From the NCBI GenBank assembly GCA_963726575.1, contig CAVSCR010000002.1, positions 1 through 64,000 of the forward strand: a DNA stretch of 64,000 nucleotides, written 5' to 3'. Made by a program: the position numbers and the translations under genes. Below are positions 44,960 to 54,371 of the stretch, piece by piece (within the stretch, counting starts at the first letter, position 1; every line of letters starts with the position of its first letter). Below the pieces are notes generated by a model. The model worked only from the letters and a program-made list of their open reading frames with translations. It was not told where the DNA came from and ran no database searches. The stretch comes from CAVSCR01 sp963726575. GTDB lineage: Bacteria > Actinomycetota > Actinomycetes > JAHEKZ01.

Positions 44960-45043
44960 ATGACCCCCAGAAAGGTTCTACAAGTACAGAAGCAACGGCG
45001 CATTGCTCCTGTTCTTGCGGAAGCAACGCCGCGTTGCTCCCAT
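44960..45043. repeat. Paired-hairpin dispersed repeat, copy B
   Basis: A gap-free match to the element at 34287-34370. Hairpin 1 is longer here: CAAGTACAGAAGCAA pairs with TTGCTCCTGTTCTTG with two mismatches. Hairpin 2 is GGAAGCAA/TTGCTCCC (45019-45041). It sits between the stop of the metallophosphoesterase gene and the start of TrpB2, about 137 bp upstream of the latter and 27 bp downstream (plus orientation numbering, before 45070) of the former. Function unknown. Confidence 0.8.
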
Positions 45044-45069
45044 GCGGAGGCCGGGACTGGGCGCGCGGG

Positions 45070-46599
45070 CTAGAGGCCGGGAATCGCGGCGAGCTCTGGC
45101 GGGATCTGGTCGATGCTGGTCGTGCCGTCCGCGTTCACCGTGTGTCGGGTGACCTCTGCCGAGGTCGTGCCCAGGCCGCCGAGCGTGATGTCGTCGAACG
45201 CCTTGACCTTGCCGGTCAAGGGGTCCAGGTAGAGCACGGTCAAGGTCACCGGCGTCGGCGTCTCACCCTGCAGGGCCCGAAGCCCCGCCCCACCGGTCGA
45301 GCCCTGGACGAAGATGCGCGACCCCTTCTGGCCCAGCCAGGTGTACTGCTGGTGCAGGTGGCCGAACAGCAGGGTCGGGGCGTAACCGTCCAGCTCAGCG
45401 ACGCCGTGCGGGTCGTGGAACATCACCAGGTCGACGCCGGGGTTCGCTGCGACGTAGTCCGCCAGCTGGACGGCCGCGCTGATGACGGCGGCGTCGCCGG
45501 CCGGGCTGTCGCTGCGGGTCAGCTTGTCGGGCGTCAGCCGCGGGTCACCAGCACCGGCCACCGTGATGCCGTCGATCGTGGTCTTGGTGTCGTTGAGCAC
45601 CGTCGTGTTCGGCAGGCTCGCCACCTCCGCAACCGTGATCGCGGAGTCGTGATTGCCCTTGACGTACACGTAGGGAACACCGAGGGTCCCGATCGGGGCG
45701 AGCGCCTGGTTCTCTGCCGCCGTGCCGTGGTCGGCGAGGTCGCCGGTGTCCACGATGAACGCCACGTGGTACTGCTTGGCCACCTGCTGCACGATCGGCC
45801 AGGCCTGGATCGCCAAGTGGATGTCGGAGATGTGCAACACCGGGATGGTGCCGGCGGTCGTCCCCGTCTGTTCCGGAAGTGCGTTGATCGCGCGGGCGAG
45901 CGTGCTGACGTTGTTGACCAGTCCGGCCAGCTCGGTCCCGTACCGGCTGAGGTTGTCGGGGATCGCGGTGAGGTCGGCGATGACGCGCGGCGCGTTGGTC
46001 AGCTCACCGCTGTAGGTGGGTTCTCGGATCGCGTTGGCGTTCCAGGTGGCGCGCGTGGTGCCGGCGAGCACGGCAACGACCACCACCACCACGCCGGACG
46101 CAACGAACACCGGACGGCTCCGGCGGGTGAGCAAAGCCGCGAGCAGGGCCGCGCCCAGCAATGCCGCCAAGCAGGCCCGCAGCACCGCCTTTCGGATCGC
46201 ACTCTGCGCCTGCCGCGTCAGGTCCTGCTGAGTCGCTGGGTCCTGCGCGTTCGCCAGCAGCGCCGTTGCCTGTCCCAGATCGACGCCTGTGACGGTTGCC
46301 TTCACCACCAACGGGGCGGCGTGCGTCGGCAGGTCCACGTGGCCCAAGGGCGGGATGTCGAGCTGCGTGCGGCCCTGCAGCGTCGGCATGACGCTGGACT
46401 CGACGGTGAGTGGACCCACGTGGCTGGTCGCCGGCCCCGCGACGAGCAGACCCAACCAGCCGCCGACCAGAGCAGCCAGCAGGCCCACCGCGAGGTCGGC
46501 CGCCAGACGTTGCCGACGCGTCAGCCGGGTGTCGGGGTCATGTCGCAGCAGACCCGCACTGACGCGGTGCCACCAGTTCGCCGAGTCCGTCTGAACCAC
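45070..46599 (-). CDS. Membrane-associated metallophosphoesterase
   Basis: A 509-aa protein with about three membrane segments in the first 185 residues (ADLAVGLLAALVGGWLGLLVAG, RACLAALLGAALLAALL, FVASGVVVVVVAVLAG) and a calcineurin-like phosphoesterase domain after residue 250. The metal motifs are DIH (259-261), GD (TGDLADHG near 287), GNHD (315-318), then HDPHG and FGHLH near 420. All ligands are present, so it should be active, probably facing outside since the domain follows the membrane part; the substrate is unknown. GTG start. Confidence 0.9.
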   Translation of the reverse strand: MVQTDSANWWHRVSAGLLRHDPDTRLTRRQRLAADLAVGLLAALVGGWLGLLVAGPATSHVGPLTVESSVMPTLQGRTQLDIPPLGHVDLPTHAAPLVVKATVTGVDLGQATALLANAQDPATQQDLTRQAQSAIRKAVLRACLAALLGAALLAALLTRRSRPVFVASGVVVVVVAVLAGTTRATWNANAIREPTYSGELTNAPRVIADLTAIPDNLSRYGTELAGLVNNVSTLARAINALPEQTGTTAGTIPVLHISDIHLAIQAWPIVQQVAKQYHVAFIVDTGDLADHGTAAENQALAPIGTLGVPYVYVKGNHDSAITVAEVASLPNTTVLNDTKTTIDGITVAGAGDPRLTPDKLTRSDSPAGDAAVISAAVQLADYVAANPGVDLVMFHDPHGVAELDGYAPTLLFGHLHQQYTWLGQKGSRIFVQGSTGGAGLRALQGETPTPVTLTVLYLDPLTGKVKAFDDITLGGLGTTSAEVTRHTVNADGTTSIDQIPPELAAIPGL

Positions 46600-46643
46600 G
46601 GTTCGGCGAACCTCCCGGTGACGTTCCCACTGATCGCGTCAGA

Positions 46644-46928
46644 TCAGACATTCTGCCATTCGCCGTCGATCCACTCGGGCTCGCCGTCGAGGTACGGCTG
46701 GAGCACGGTGCGGTACCACTCGTCCTGCGCCGGGTCGTCGGCCAGCTTCAGGTAGGCGTCCTTCGACTCGAATCGGACGGCCATGACCATGCGGCCGTCG
46801 TCGGCCTTCATGACCCACTGGTCGAGGTAGCCGGTGCCTGGTCCCCGCTCGGCGATCCAACGACGGCCGGCCTCGGCGACGTCGTCCACGTCTCCCTTGA
46901 TCCGGGTGATCATCACGGTTCCGTACAT
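46644..46928 (-). CDS. Antibiotic biosynthesis monooxygenase-like (ABM fold) small protein
   Basis: A 94-aa dimeric alpha/beta-barrel-like protein: MYGTVMITRIKGDVDDVAEAGRRWIAERGPGTGYLDQWVMKADDGRMVMAVRFESKDAYLKLADDPAQDEWY. The pattern matches ABM-domain proteins that act as monooxygenases or haem/quinone-binding proteins. AGGAGGG precedes the ATG. No further role can be read from the context. Confidence 0.75.
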   Translation of the reverse strand: MYGTVMITRIKGDVDDVAEAGRRWIAERGPGTGYLDQWVMKADDGRMVMAVRFESKDAYLKLADDPAQDEWYRTVLQPYLDGEPEWIDGEWQNV

Positions 46929-47011
46929 GCGCCCTCCTCGGGATCGGACTCGGTGCGCCGCGGCTTCGGTCTACTCCGCCGAAGCAGCCGTGTAAAGAGC
47001 GCAGCGGCGGG

Positions 47012-48718
47012 TCAGGACGTCCGCCGTTCGGCCGCCACGGCGGCGGCGATCGTCGGGTACCGCACCAGCGGCGGGTCGAGGCCGACCGGGCGCATCCGCT
47101 CCAGGTAGCCCACGAGCCGCTCGGTCGAGCGGGCCAGCACGACGTCGACGCCGTTCGCCCGCAGGGCCGCGACCATCTCCCCCATCTCGTCAGCGGCCGA
47201 CGTGTCGATCGTGGGGATCGCCGCGGCGTCGAGCACGACCGTGGTGATCGAGGAGTCGCCGGCACACCGGTCAGCCACGAACGCGGCGAGCCGACGGGCA
47301 TTGGCAAAGAACATCTGTCCCGCGAAGCGAACGACCAGCACTCCCGGTGTCACGACGTACTCGGGATGCTGGCGGATCGATCGGTAGACCACGTCCTCAT
47401 CGGCCCCGACGGTTTCGGCGCGGCCCAGTTCCACGACCTCTGGCCGATAGCTTCGGATCACCAGAACCAGCAGGGACGCCAGCACCGCGATCGCCAGGCC
47501 ACCGAGAGCGCCGGTCGTCAGCACCCCGAGCAGCGCCACCACGGCGAGAACGAAGTCGCGGTTACGGTCGATGCGGTAGAGCCGACGAAAACCGCGGACG
47601 TCGATCAGGCGGGCGATGCTCGTGACGATCACGGCAGCCACCACGGGAATCGGCAGGCCGTCGAACAACGGCGACAGCACCAAGATCGTTACCAGCAACA
47701 GGAACGCAGTGAACAGCCCGTGACCAGGTGTCCTGACACCGGATCGGTCAGTGACTGAGCTGCGTGACAGGCTCGCGTCGGTGGGGAAGCCCTGCAGCAG
47801 GCCGCACAACACATTGCCAGCACCGAGCGCGATGAGCTCCTGGTCGGGTCGCACTTCGTCACCGTGCTGACGCGCCAGCGTCTGCGCCGTCCCGATGGAC
47901 TCCGCGTAGCAGACCAGTGCCAGGGCCGCGCCACCTCCGACGGACAAGGACAACGACCCGAATCCAGCGATCGGCAGACTCGGCACCGGCAAGGTCGACG
48001 GCAGATCGGACAAGACGGCAACGCCATGGGCGGAGAGGTCGAGCGCACGGCTTGCAACGATGCTCACGATGACGACGATCAACGCACCCGGAAGCTTCGG
48101 CGCGACCCAGCCGAGCAGGACGAGCGCCACGATGGCGGTGACGCTGACCAGCACATTGACCAGCAACACGGTGTCGAGCTCCGTGACGAGGTGGTAGCCA
48201 CGTTCGAGCGTGTCGCCCACGCCCTTCGGCACGCCGAGCAGCGCGGGCAGCTGTCCGACGATCACGTCGATCGCCACCCCGCTGATGAAACCCACGAGAA
48301 CCGGCCGCGACAAGAAGTCGGCGATGAACCCCAGGCGCAGCAGGCCGCCCGCGATCAAGAAGATCCCGGTGGACAAGGCCAGCGCCGCCAGCGTCACGGC
48401 CACGTCCTGGCTCACCACGCCGGCAGCCGCCACGAGCGACGCAGCCACCACCGCCGGCGTGGAGCTCGGTCCGACCGAGAGATAGCGAGACGTTCCGAAG
48501 AGCGCGTACCCGACCGCCGCGGCCAGCGCGGCATAGAAGCCCGCCTCGGGAGGCGCGCCGGCGAGGCTGGCATAGGCGATCGCCTGCGGCGTCACGACCG
48601 CCCAGACGGTGAGGCCGGCGCGAAGGTCGCCGATCACGTCTCGACGGTCGTAGCGAGGCGCCCACTGCAGGATCGGGAGCCAGCGCGTCAGGGGCGCCGC
48701 CGTGGTCGCGGCGGTCAC
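47012..48718 (-). CDS. SulP family anion transporter with STAS domain
   Basis: A 568-aa SLC26/SulP permease. About 12-14 membrane segments begin with the SulP signature DLRAGLTVWAVVTPQAIAYASLAGAPPEAGFYAAL, and a cytoplasmic STAS domain spans about residues 445-555 (VLDAAAIPTIDTSAADEMGEMVAALRANGVDVVLA). Transport of sulfate, bicarbonate or other anions is possible; no carbonic anhydrase domain is fused. GTG start. Confidence 0.92.
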   Translation of the reverse strand: MTAATTAAPLTRWLPILQWAPRYDRRDVIGDLRAGLTVWAVVTPQAIAYASLAGAPPEAGFYAALAAAVGYALFGTSRYLSVGPSSTPAVVAASLVAAAGVVSQDVAVTLAALALSTGIFLIAGGLLRLGFIADFLSRPVLVGFISGVAIDVIVGQLPALLGVPKGVGDTLERGYHLVTELDTVLLVNVLVSVTAIVALVLLGWVAPKLPGALIVVIVSIVASRALDLSAHGVAVLSDLPSTLPVPSLPIAGFGSLSLSVGGGAALALVCYAESIGTAQTLARQHGDEVRPDQELIALGAGNVLCGLLQGFPTDASLSRSSVTDRSGVRTPGHGLFTAFLLLVTILVLSPLFDGLPIPVVAAVIVTSIARLIDVRGFRRLYRIDRNRDFVLAVVALLGVLTTGALGGLAIAVLASLLVLVIRSYRPEVVELGRAETVGADEDVVYRSIRQHPEYVVTPGVLVVRFAGQMFFANARRLAAFVADRCAGDSSITTVVLDAAAIPTIDTSAADEMGEMVAALRANGVDVVLARSTERLVGYLERMRPVGLDPPLVRYPTIAAAVAAERRTS

Positions 48719-48757
48719 GCCTGCTGCCTTCGTCGCACGCGGGGCACGTTAGCGGAG

Positions 48758-49676
48758 CTACTCGTGGGCGCCGTGCTCGTGACCGCCGTGCCCGGCCGGC
48801 TCGAACTGGAACGTGGAGTGCTCGACGTCGAAATGGTCGGCGAGGCAGGCCTGCAGCTCATCCAGCAGCCGAGGCAGGTGGCCGTCGTGGAAACACTCGT
48901 CATCCACCACCACATGCGCCGTCACGACCGGCAGGTCGGAGGCGACCTGCGAGGCGTGGAGATCATGGATGGCCACGACGTGGGCCACGGACATCACGTG
49001 CTCGCGGACGATCGGCGAGATCGACGTCGCGCGGCGTCGCTTCCAGCAGCACGTCGACCGTCTCGCGCAGCAAGCGCAACGTGCGCGGCAAGATGAACAG
49101 CGCGATCACGATCGAGGTGACGGCGTCGGCCCGGAGCCAGCCGAACACCGCAATGAGTCCAGCCGTCACCAATACGGCAAGCGCACCGAGGGCGTCGGCA
49201 ACCACCTCGAGGTAGGCGGCGCGCGTGCTCAGGTTGCCGCGCTGGATCCGGGCCAGCACCCAGATCGAGACCACGTTCCCCGCCAAGGCAACAGCAGCGA
49301 AGGCGAACATGACGCCCGACTCCACCTGAGGCGGAGTGACCAGGCGCCGCACGCCCTCGACGAGGACGAACAGGGCGACGGCCAGGAGCAGGCCCGCTTG
49401 CGCCGCAGCCGCCAGCACCTCGGCCCGCCGATAGCCCCACGTGCGTTCCGGAGTCGCGGGACGGGTGGCCAATGTGGCAGCCACCAGCGCCAGCGAGAGA
49501 CCAGCCACGTCAGTGAGCATGTGACCCGCGTCCGCCAGCAAGGCGAGGCTGCCCGACATCACGGCACCGACCACCTCGAGCAGCAAGATGCCGGTCGAGA
49601 TGGTGAGCACCACGGCGAGCGGTCGGCGATGCGTGATGACGACGTCGAGCGCACCGTGGTCGTGGCCGTGGCTCAC
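48758..49676 (-). CDS. Cation diffusion facilitator (CDF/CzcD-type) exporter, frameshifted
   Basis: The first 225 residues (MSHGHDHG..., ADAGHMLTD in segment 2, EVVADALGALAVL in segment 5) form the six-helix membrane domain of a Zn/Co/Cd exporter with its His-rich N-terminus. At about 49010 one extra base shifts the frame. The cytoplasmic domain continues in another frame (VREHVMSVAHVVAIHDLHASQVASDLPVVTAHVVVDDECF) and ends at 48758 with a His-rich tail (HGGHEHGAHE). Restored length is about 305 aa, normal for the family. Trp in the usual DLHAW motif is Ser here. Confidence 0.85.
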
Positions 49677-49803
49677 GATGCCTCCCCGCTCACAACGTCG
49701 TCACCGCAGGCTAGCCCGAGGCGGCGCTGGGATTGGGTAACGTCGGGGCGGCATCGACCGACGACGACGAACTGATCGCCGACGAAAGGACAGTGGGACA
49801 GCC

Positions 49804-50265
49804 ATGGGCGTGCAGGAGGCCTTCTCGGAGCAGGAGTGGAAGCAGGTGAAGGACCTTCCCAGTGACGCGGCCATGTTCGTGGCGTCGTCGGGCAAGTCCG
49901 GCCCGATCCAGGTGGTCAAGGAGAGCACGGCGGCAGCCAAGGCGATCGTCGCCGCCAAGGACTCCCCCGACCCCCTCGTCGCCGCCGTGGTGGCCGATCT
50001 CAGCGACCACGACGACTCGGACAAGGTGACCAAACCGGACGACGTCAAGACGCCAGGTCAGCTGCACGACTATCTGCTCGCCCAGGTGAAGGCGGCAGCC
50101 GTCGTCATCCGTGAGAAGGCTCCGGACAGCGCCGCGCCGTACGGCCAGTTCATCGTGGACCTTGCCGTCAAGGTGAGCGAGGCCGCCAAGGAGGGCTTCG
50201 GCGGCCCGCGCGTCAGCCCCGAGGAGACCGCTGCGATCGACGACCTGCGGGCCGCCCTGCTCTAG
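49804..50265 (+). CDS. Hypothetical protein
   Basis: A 153-aa, Lys/Asp/Ala-rich, soluble-looking helical protein (MGVQEAFSEQEWKQVKDLPSDAAMFVASSGKSGPIQVVKESTAAAKAI...). No membrane segment or signal. I do not recognise a family, but codon use and length look genuine. Its TAG stop shares the palindromic CTAG with the stop of the convergent YbjN-like gene. Confidence 0.75.
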   Translation: MGVQEAFSEQEWKQVKDLPSDAAMFVASSGKSGPIQVVKESTAAAKAIVAAKDSPDPLVAAVVADLSDHDDSDKVTKPDDVKTPGQLHDYLLAQVKAAAVVIREKAPDSAAPYGQFIVDLAVKVSEAAKEGFGGPRVSPEETAAIDDLRAALL

Positions 50266-50717
50266 TGGCCGTGAGCCGTCTCGGTCTCCGGTGGCCACGG
50301 GGTGACACCGCCGTACACCGCGGCGAGCATCTCCCCGATGTCTTGGGCCACACCGGCGACGGCGCGGATGGCGCGCTCCATCGAGTCGCTGTCGCTGCCG
50401 TACATGTCGAGGGTGCGCTGCACGACCACCGTGCCGCCGTCCAGGCATACCCGGGTCCACTGTCCCTCGCGGTTCAGCTCGTTGAGCTCACGCCAGAACC
50501 TGATCGTCGGCTTGCTGATACCGGTGGCGGCGTGGGCGAACACCTGAACCGTCGGTGGGATGCCGTCGGCAACACTGGGCTCGACGTGCACCCAGCAGGC
50601 AGCCGTGCCGACCCGGAACGGGTAGTCGCCGTCCTTGTCGACCTCGACGCGGTGAACCTCCCAGAAGTCTTCCAGGAACCGCTCGACATGAGCCCGCAGA
50701 AATGCTGTGTCGTCCAC
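50262..50717 (-). CDS. YbjN / type III chaperone-fold domain protein
   Basis: A 151-aa protein resembling actinobacterial YbjN-domain proteins, which share a fold with type III secretion chaperones: FLRAHVERFLEDFWEVHRVEVDKDGDYPFRVGTAACWVHVEPS, then PTIRFWRELNELNREGQWTRVCLDGGTVVVQRTLDMYG. There is no secretion system here, so a general chaperone or stress role is likelier. GTG start at 50717. Confidence 0.75.
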   Translation of the reverse strand: MDDTAFLRAHVERFLEDFWEVHRVEVDKDGDYPFRVGTAACWVHVEPSVADGIPPTVQVFAHAATGISKPTIRFWRELNELNREGQWTRVCLDGGTVVVQRTLDMYGSDSDSMERAIRAVAGVAQDIGEMLAAVYGGVTPWPPETETAHGH

Positions 50718-50832
50718 ACGCCCACCCCCTCGCTCCTACCAGGGTGAGGCCTCCCCCGGACAGGGCAAGCGCCTACCTGGGTGGTGGTGTTGGGCCACGC
50801 GGGTGAAACCGGCCGGTTCGACGGGGCCCGGT

Positions 50833-52188
50833 TCAGTTGGCGGTGAAGTCGAGCGCGTCGTCGGCGACGGCGAGGACCGTCCAGCTTCCGTGGTGGGCAT
50901 CGGACAGCTCGTAGGCCGGAAGGAGCACGTCAGTGCCACTGGGCGTCGAGTACGACACGAGCACCAGCTTCGCGTCGGTGATGGTCACCTGCTGGACCGG
51001 CCAGCCGATGGTGCCACCGGGGTTCACGGTCGGAGGCGGGGTCGGGTCCGTCGCCGGGGCGCCCGGGACCACCGAGGGCGGTGCGCTGGGTTGCGACACC
51101 GCAGTGTCGGGAGCCACACCCACCGAGGTGGCCGCGTTCTTCATGCCGTCAGCCGCGTACGCAACGCCCATGGGAACCACGCCACCACCCCACATGGGAC
51201 CGAAACGCGGGTCGGTCAGCCGCTGGACGGCGGCCGCCGGGCTCACGACGTCGTAGTCGCCCAGCGACACCAGCGGGGCCATCGCGCCGTACACCGACGA
51301 CAGCTGGTCGCCGACCCAGTTGAGGTTCCACGCGGCACCGATCGCCTGTCCGTCGACCTTCTGCACGGCGCTGACGTAGGCACCGCCGCCATCGTCGGAG
51401 TTGACGGTGATGTCCATGCTCGCGACGACGTCGGGGGCCACGCCGATCGCCGTCAGCAGCGCACGGGTGCGCCGCGTCGCTTCGTCGTCAGACATCGATG
51501 GACCCGTGGCCTGCCCGCACGAACCCGGCTTGGCATCCGGCCCGCTGGCACCACCGGAGCCGTTGGAGCCGGTCGACGTCGCCCCGTCAGGCGTCGGTGC
51601 GATGCACGCGTCTTGCACCACGGTGGGGTCGTAGAACGACAACGACGTGTTGCCGTCCGGTGAGAGCTGCAGGCTCGGATGGTTGCCCGACGGGTCGCCG
51701 ATCACCCATGAGCCGTCCACCATCTGCGGTTCGCCGTCGAGGCCCAGCGCGGCCGCGGCCGCGACGATCGTCGCCTTGGAGAAGGCTGCTTGGGCGTCGA
51801 AGGCCCAGGCCTGTGCGCGGCCGGGGTCGTTCGACAGCGCACCGGCGGAGAAGACGATGTGTGGGCTGCCGTAGGGGTAGATCATCATGTCCGCCCGGCC
51901 CACCGCAGATCCGGCCTGGCCGGCGGCTGGAGCACCGTAGGCGGGGCCTGTCGCAACTGGCTCGGGCTGGAGGAGGTTGGCCTTGCCGTGAGTACCGGAA
52001 CCGAACAGGTAGCCGCCGCCACCCACGAGCACGGCCCCGGCCATGAGCGCGGCCACGAGAGCAGCCGAGCGTCCGCGCGAGGATCGTGCGGGTTCGTCGG
52101 GGGTCAGCGGGTCGGCGTCGCTGATGACGTCAGGCTCGCGCGGAAAGTCGTCGGCGTTCCCTGCGTCGGTGAACCCACTGTCGGTCAT
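50833..52188 (-). CDS. Single-pass membrane protein of unknown function
   Basis: A 451-aa protein with a short acidic cytoplasmic N-terminus, one membrane segment (AALVAALMAGAVLVGGGGYLFG, about residues 42-63) and a large extracytoplasmic part. Cys residues (VQDACIAPTP, KPGSCGQATG) and a Pro/Thr linker near 365-385 are present. The layout resembles actinobacterial lipoprotein-like or anti-sigma-type membrane proteins, but no HTH or ZAS motif is visible. CGAGGAGGGG precedes the ATG. Confidence 0.8.
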   Translation of the reverse strand: MTDSGFTDAGNADDFPREPDVISDADPLTPDEPARSSRGRSAALVAALMAGAVLVGGGGYLFGSGTHGKANLLQPEPVATGPAYGAPAAGQAGSAVGRADMMIYPYGSPHIVFSAGALSNDPGRAQAWAFDAQAAFSKATIVAAAAALGLDGEPQMVDGSWVIGDPSGNHPSLQLSPDGNTSLSFYDPTVVQDACIAPTPDGATSTGSNGSGGASGPDAKPGSCGQATGPSMSDDEATRRTRALLTAIGVAPDVVASMDITVNSDDGGGAYVSAVQKVDGQAIGAAWNLNWVGDQLSSVYGAMAPLVSLGDYDVVSPAAAVQRLTDPRFGPMWGGGVVPMGVAYAADGMKNAATSVGVAPDTAVSQPSAPPSVVPGAPATDPTPPPTVNPGGTIGWPVQQVTITDAKLVLVSYSTPSGTDVLLPAYELSDAHHGSWTVLAVADDALDFTAN

Positions 52189-52312
52189 GGCGCCCCTCCT
52201 CGACCTGATGTGCTACCTGGCACAGAGACGGCTTGCGCGATGGGTTGGTTCCCTGTCCAGCCGCTTCGTGCCCGATCGGCCGTCCTTGACGTGGTCCGGG
52301 GCCACGAGCACC

Positions 52313-53563
52313 TCAGGCGTTGCCGCGCGCCAGGTCGAGCAGCCGTCCGAGCACCCGGGCTCCATCGAAGAACAGGCCGTCGTGCTCGTACTCGTTGGTG
52401 AGCCACATCTTCAGACCGCCGATCTGCGCGGCGGTGCGCTCGGCGAACTCACGCTCCACGTACATGTCGTCGACGTAGACGGCCGCGGCGCAGGGCACGG
52501 CGTTCACCGACAAGCGGCCCGCGTCGTACAGCGGCCCCCACGAATGCTCGGCGAGGATCTGCGCCGTCTCGGCGAACGGACGAAGGGCCGCCAAGTCGTC
52601 GAACATCCAGGGGTAGATGTGCTCGCCGGTGAGGATCGTGGGGTCGTGTGCGTAGTCCTCCGGTCGCATCCGGGCCGCCGACCAGTTCGTCACCTCCGCG
52701 TTCGCCCAGCACGACTCGTGGACCACCGCGTACAGCGGGTTGCGCGCGAACGGTGATGCCCACTCGACGTCGTACCGGAAGGCTGGACCGTCGAAGGGCT
52801 GCTCGATGAGGTTGTGCAGCTTCTCAGAACCATCACACGAGCCCAACACGTTTCCGGTCTGACGGAACCGGTCAGAGGTGAGTCGATCGCCGTTGGGCAG
52901 TCGCACCTCCTGGTCGTCGAGCCGCTTGACGATGTGTGCCACACGCTCACGGTCGTCGGGGTAACGCTGGAAATGGCGGCGCACGTGCTCGATCGTGCGG
53001 CGGTACGTAGCCGTGTACACGTCGTCGATCGAGGCATCCAGGGGTGCCAGGCCGCCGCAGATCAAGGCCTCGCGCAGGGACTCGGGGAACAGCGAGAGGT
53101 AGGTGACTGCGCAGAAGCCGCCGAAGCTCTGGCCCAATATCGACCACTGGTCCACCTTGAGCGCCACGCGGATCAGCTCGGCGTCACGAACGATGGAGTC
53201 GGCTCGGTAGTGCGTGAGTCGCTGCGCCAGCTCCGCCGGCGAGTACCGCTGGGTCGCGTCTGGACCGACCGGTGACGAGCGTCCGACGCCTCGTTGATCC
53301 AGCAGCAGCACGCGAAACTCAGTGAGCGCGCGCCCCAGCCAGGTGGGTGTGTGCCGACGCAGCGGCCGGGTGGCCTCGAAGCCAGGGCCACCTTGCAGGT
53401 ACACCAGCCAAGGAGCGTCCCGGGGCACGCTCGGATCGGCCGAGCGCACCTCACGGGCGAACACCTCGAGCTGCTCACCCGCGGGGTCATCGTGGTCGAG
53501 CGGAACCTCGAAGGTGTGCTCCGTCGTGACGATCTCGGGACTGCGGTAGGTCACTGAGCCCAT
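52313..53563 (-). CDS. S33 family alpha/beta hydrolase (prolyl aminopeptidase-like)
   Basis: A 416-aa protein with HGGP replaced by QGGPGFE (LVYLQGGPGFEATRP), DQRGVGRSSP, the nucleophile GQSFGGFCAVTYL and a late Asp/His region (FFDGARVLG). This is the proline iminopeptidase (S33) arrangement with a helical cap (about 200-300). Probably a cytoplasmic peptidase or esterase. The ATG at 53563 leaves about 34 bp to the divergent methyltransferase start. Confidence 0.9.
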   Translation of the reverse strand: MGSVTYRSPEIVTTEHTFEVPLDHDDPAGEQLEVFAREVRSADPSVPRDAPWLVYLQGGPGFEATRPLRRHTPTWLGRALTEFRVLLLDQRGVGRSSPVGPDATQRYSPAELAQRLTHYRADSIVRDAELIRVALKVDQWSILGQSFGGFCAVTYLSLFPESLREALICGGLAPLDASIDDVYTATYRRTIEHVRRHFQRYPDDRERVAHIVKRLDDQEVRLPNGDRLTSDRFRQTGNVLGSCDGSEKLHNLIEQPFDGPAFRYDVEWASPFARNPLYAVVHESCWANAEVTNWSAARMRPEDYAHDPTILTGEHIYPWMFDDLAALRPFAETAQILAEHSWGPLYDAGRLSVNAVPCAAAVYVDDMYVEREFAERTAAQIGGLKMWLTNEYEHDGLFFDGARVLGRLLDLARGNA

Positions 53564-53597
53564 GAGGCGAACGCTAGCCCGCACCTACGCTGCCCGT

Positions 53598-54371
53598 GTG
53601 GACCACACGGAGCCCGAGTCGGACCTGGCCCTCAACCAGGCGGTCTGGGCCGCTGTCAACCTGCAGTTCACCGACGCCGATGCCGACCGGCGATGGGCTC
53701 AGGAGGAGATCACGTGGGGGTTGTTCGCCGCACCCGAGCGACGACTCCAGGTGCTGGGCGACGTCGCGGGGCGCCGCGTCCTCGACCTGGCCTGCGGCAC
53801 CGGCTACTTCGCCGCCTGGCTCGCGCGGGCCGACGCCGAGGTGACAGCGCTCGACGTCAGCCCCGAGCAGCTGAGTACGGCACGCCGCTGTCAGCGACGC
53901 TACGGCCCGGCGTTCCCACTGCTGCAAGCCGATGCGCAACGACTGCCCTTCGCGGCGGGCACCTTCGACCTGGTCGTGAGCGAACACGGGGCGCCGTCCT
54001 GGTGCGATCCGGGGAAATGGCTCGCAGAGGCTGCGCGGGTGCTGGTGTCGGAGGGCCGGTTGGTGTTCCTGACGAACAGCGTGCTCGCAGCCCTGTGCGT
54101 GCCAGATGACGGCGGTGTGGCCGGCGAGCGACTCCTGCGGGGACAGCGCGACGTGGCGCGCGTGCGATGGCCCGGCGGCGGCGTCGAGTTCCACCCGTCG
54201 CACGGGGAGTGGATCGTGGCGCTACGGGACAACGACTTCGTCGTGGAGGCCCTCCGCGAGATCTACCCGCCCGAAGACGCCGCAGACCACGAGTGGTACC
54301 AGATCGTGTCGGCACAGTGGGCGCGCAGCTGGCCGGCCGAGGAGCTGTGGGTGGCCAGCCTCAGGCGCTGA
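53598..54371 (+). CDS. Class I SAM-dependent methyltransferase
   Basis: A 257-aa enzyme from the GTG at 53598; the ATG at 53562 would overlap the divergent start. SAM motif I is VLDLACGTGYFAAWLA, motif II TALDVSPEQL, and the post-motif region ADAQRLPFAAGTFDLVVSEHGAPSW resembles the ubiquinone/menaquinone-biosynthesis-like branch. Substrate unknown. It ends 11 bp inside the convergent SHOCT gene. Confidence 0.9.
   Translation: MDHTEPESDLALNQAVWAAVNLQFTDADADRRWAQEEITWGLFAAPERRLQVLGDVAGRRVLDLACGTGYFAAWLARADAEVTALDVSPEQLSTARRCQRRYGPAFPLLQADAQRLPFAAGTFDLVVSEHGAPSWCDPGKWLAEAARVLVSEGRLVFLTNSVLAALCVPDDGGVAGERLLRGQRDVARVRWPGGGVEFHPSHGEWIVALRDNDFVVEALREIYPPEDAADHEWYQIVSAQWARSWPAEELWVASLRR

Noticed and set aside
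44554..46755. 733-aa plus-strand ORF
   Set aside because: It is antisense to TrpB2 and the metallophosphoesterase and has the Arg/Gly/Val-rich composition of a shadow frame in high-GC DNA.
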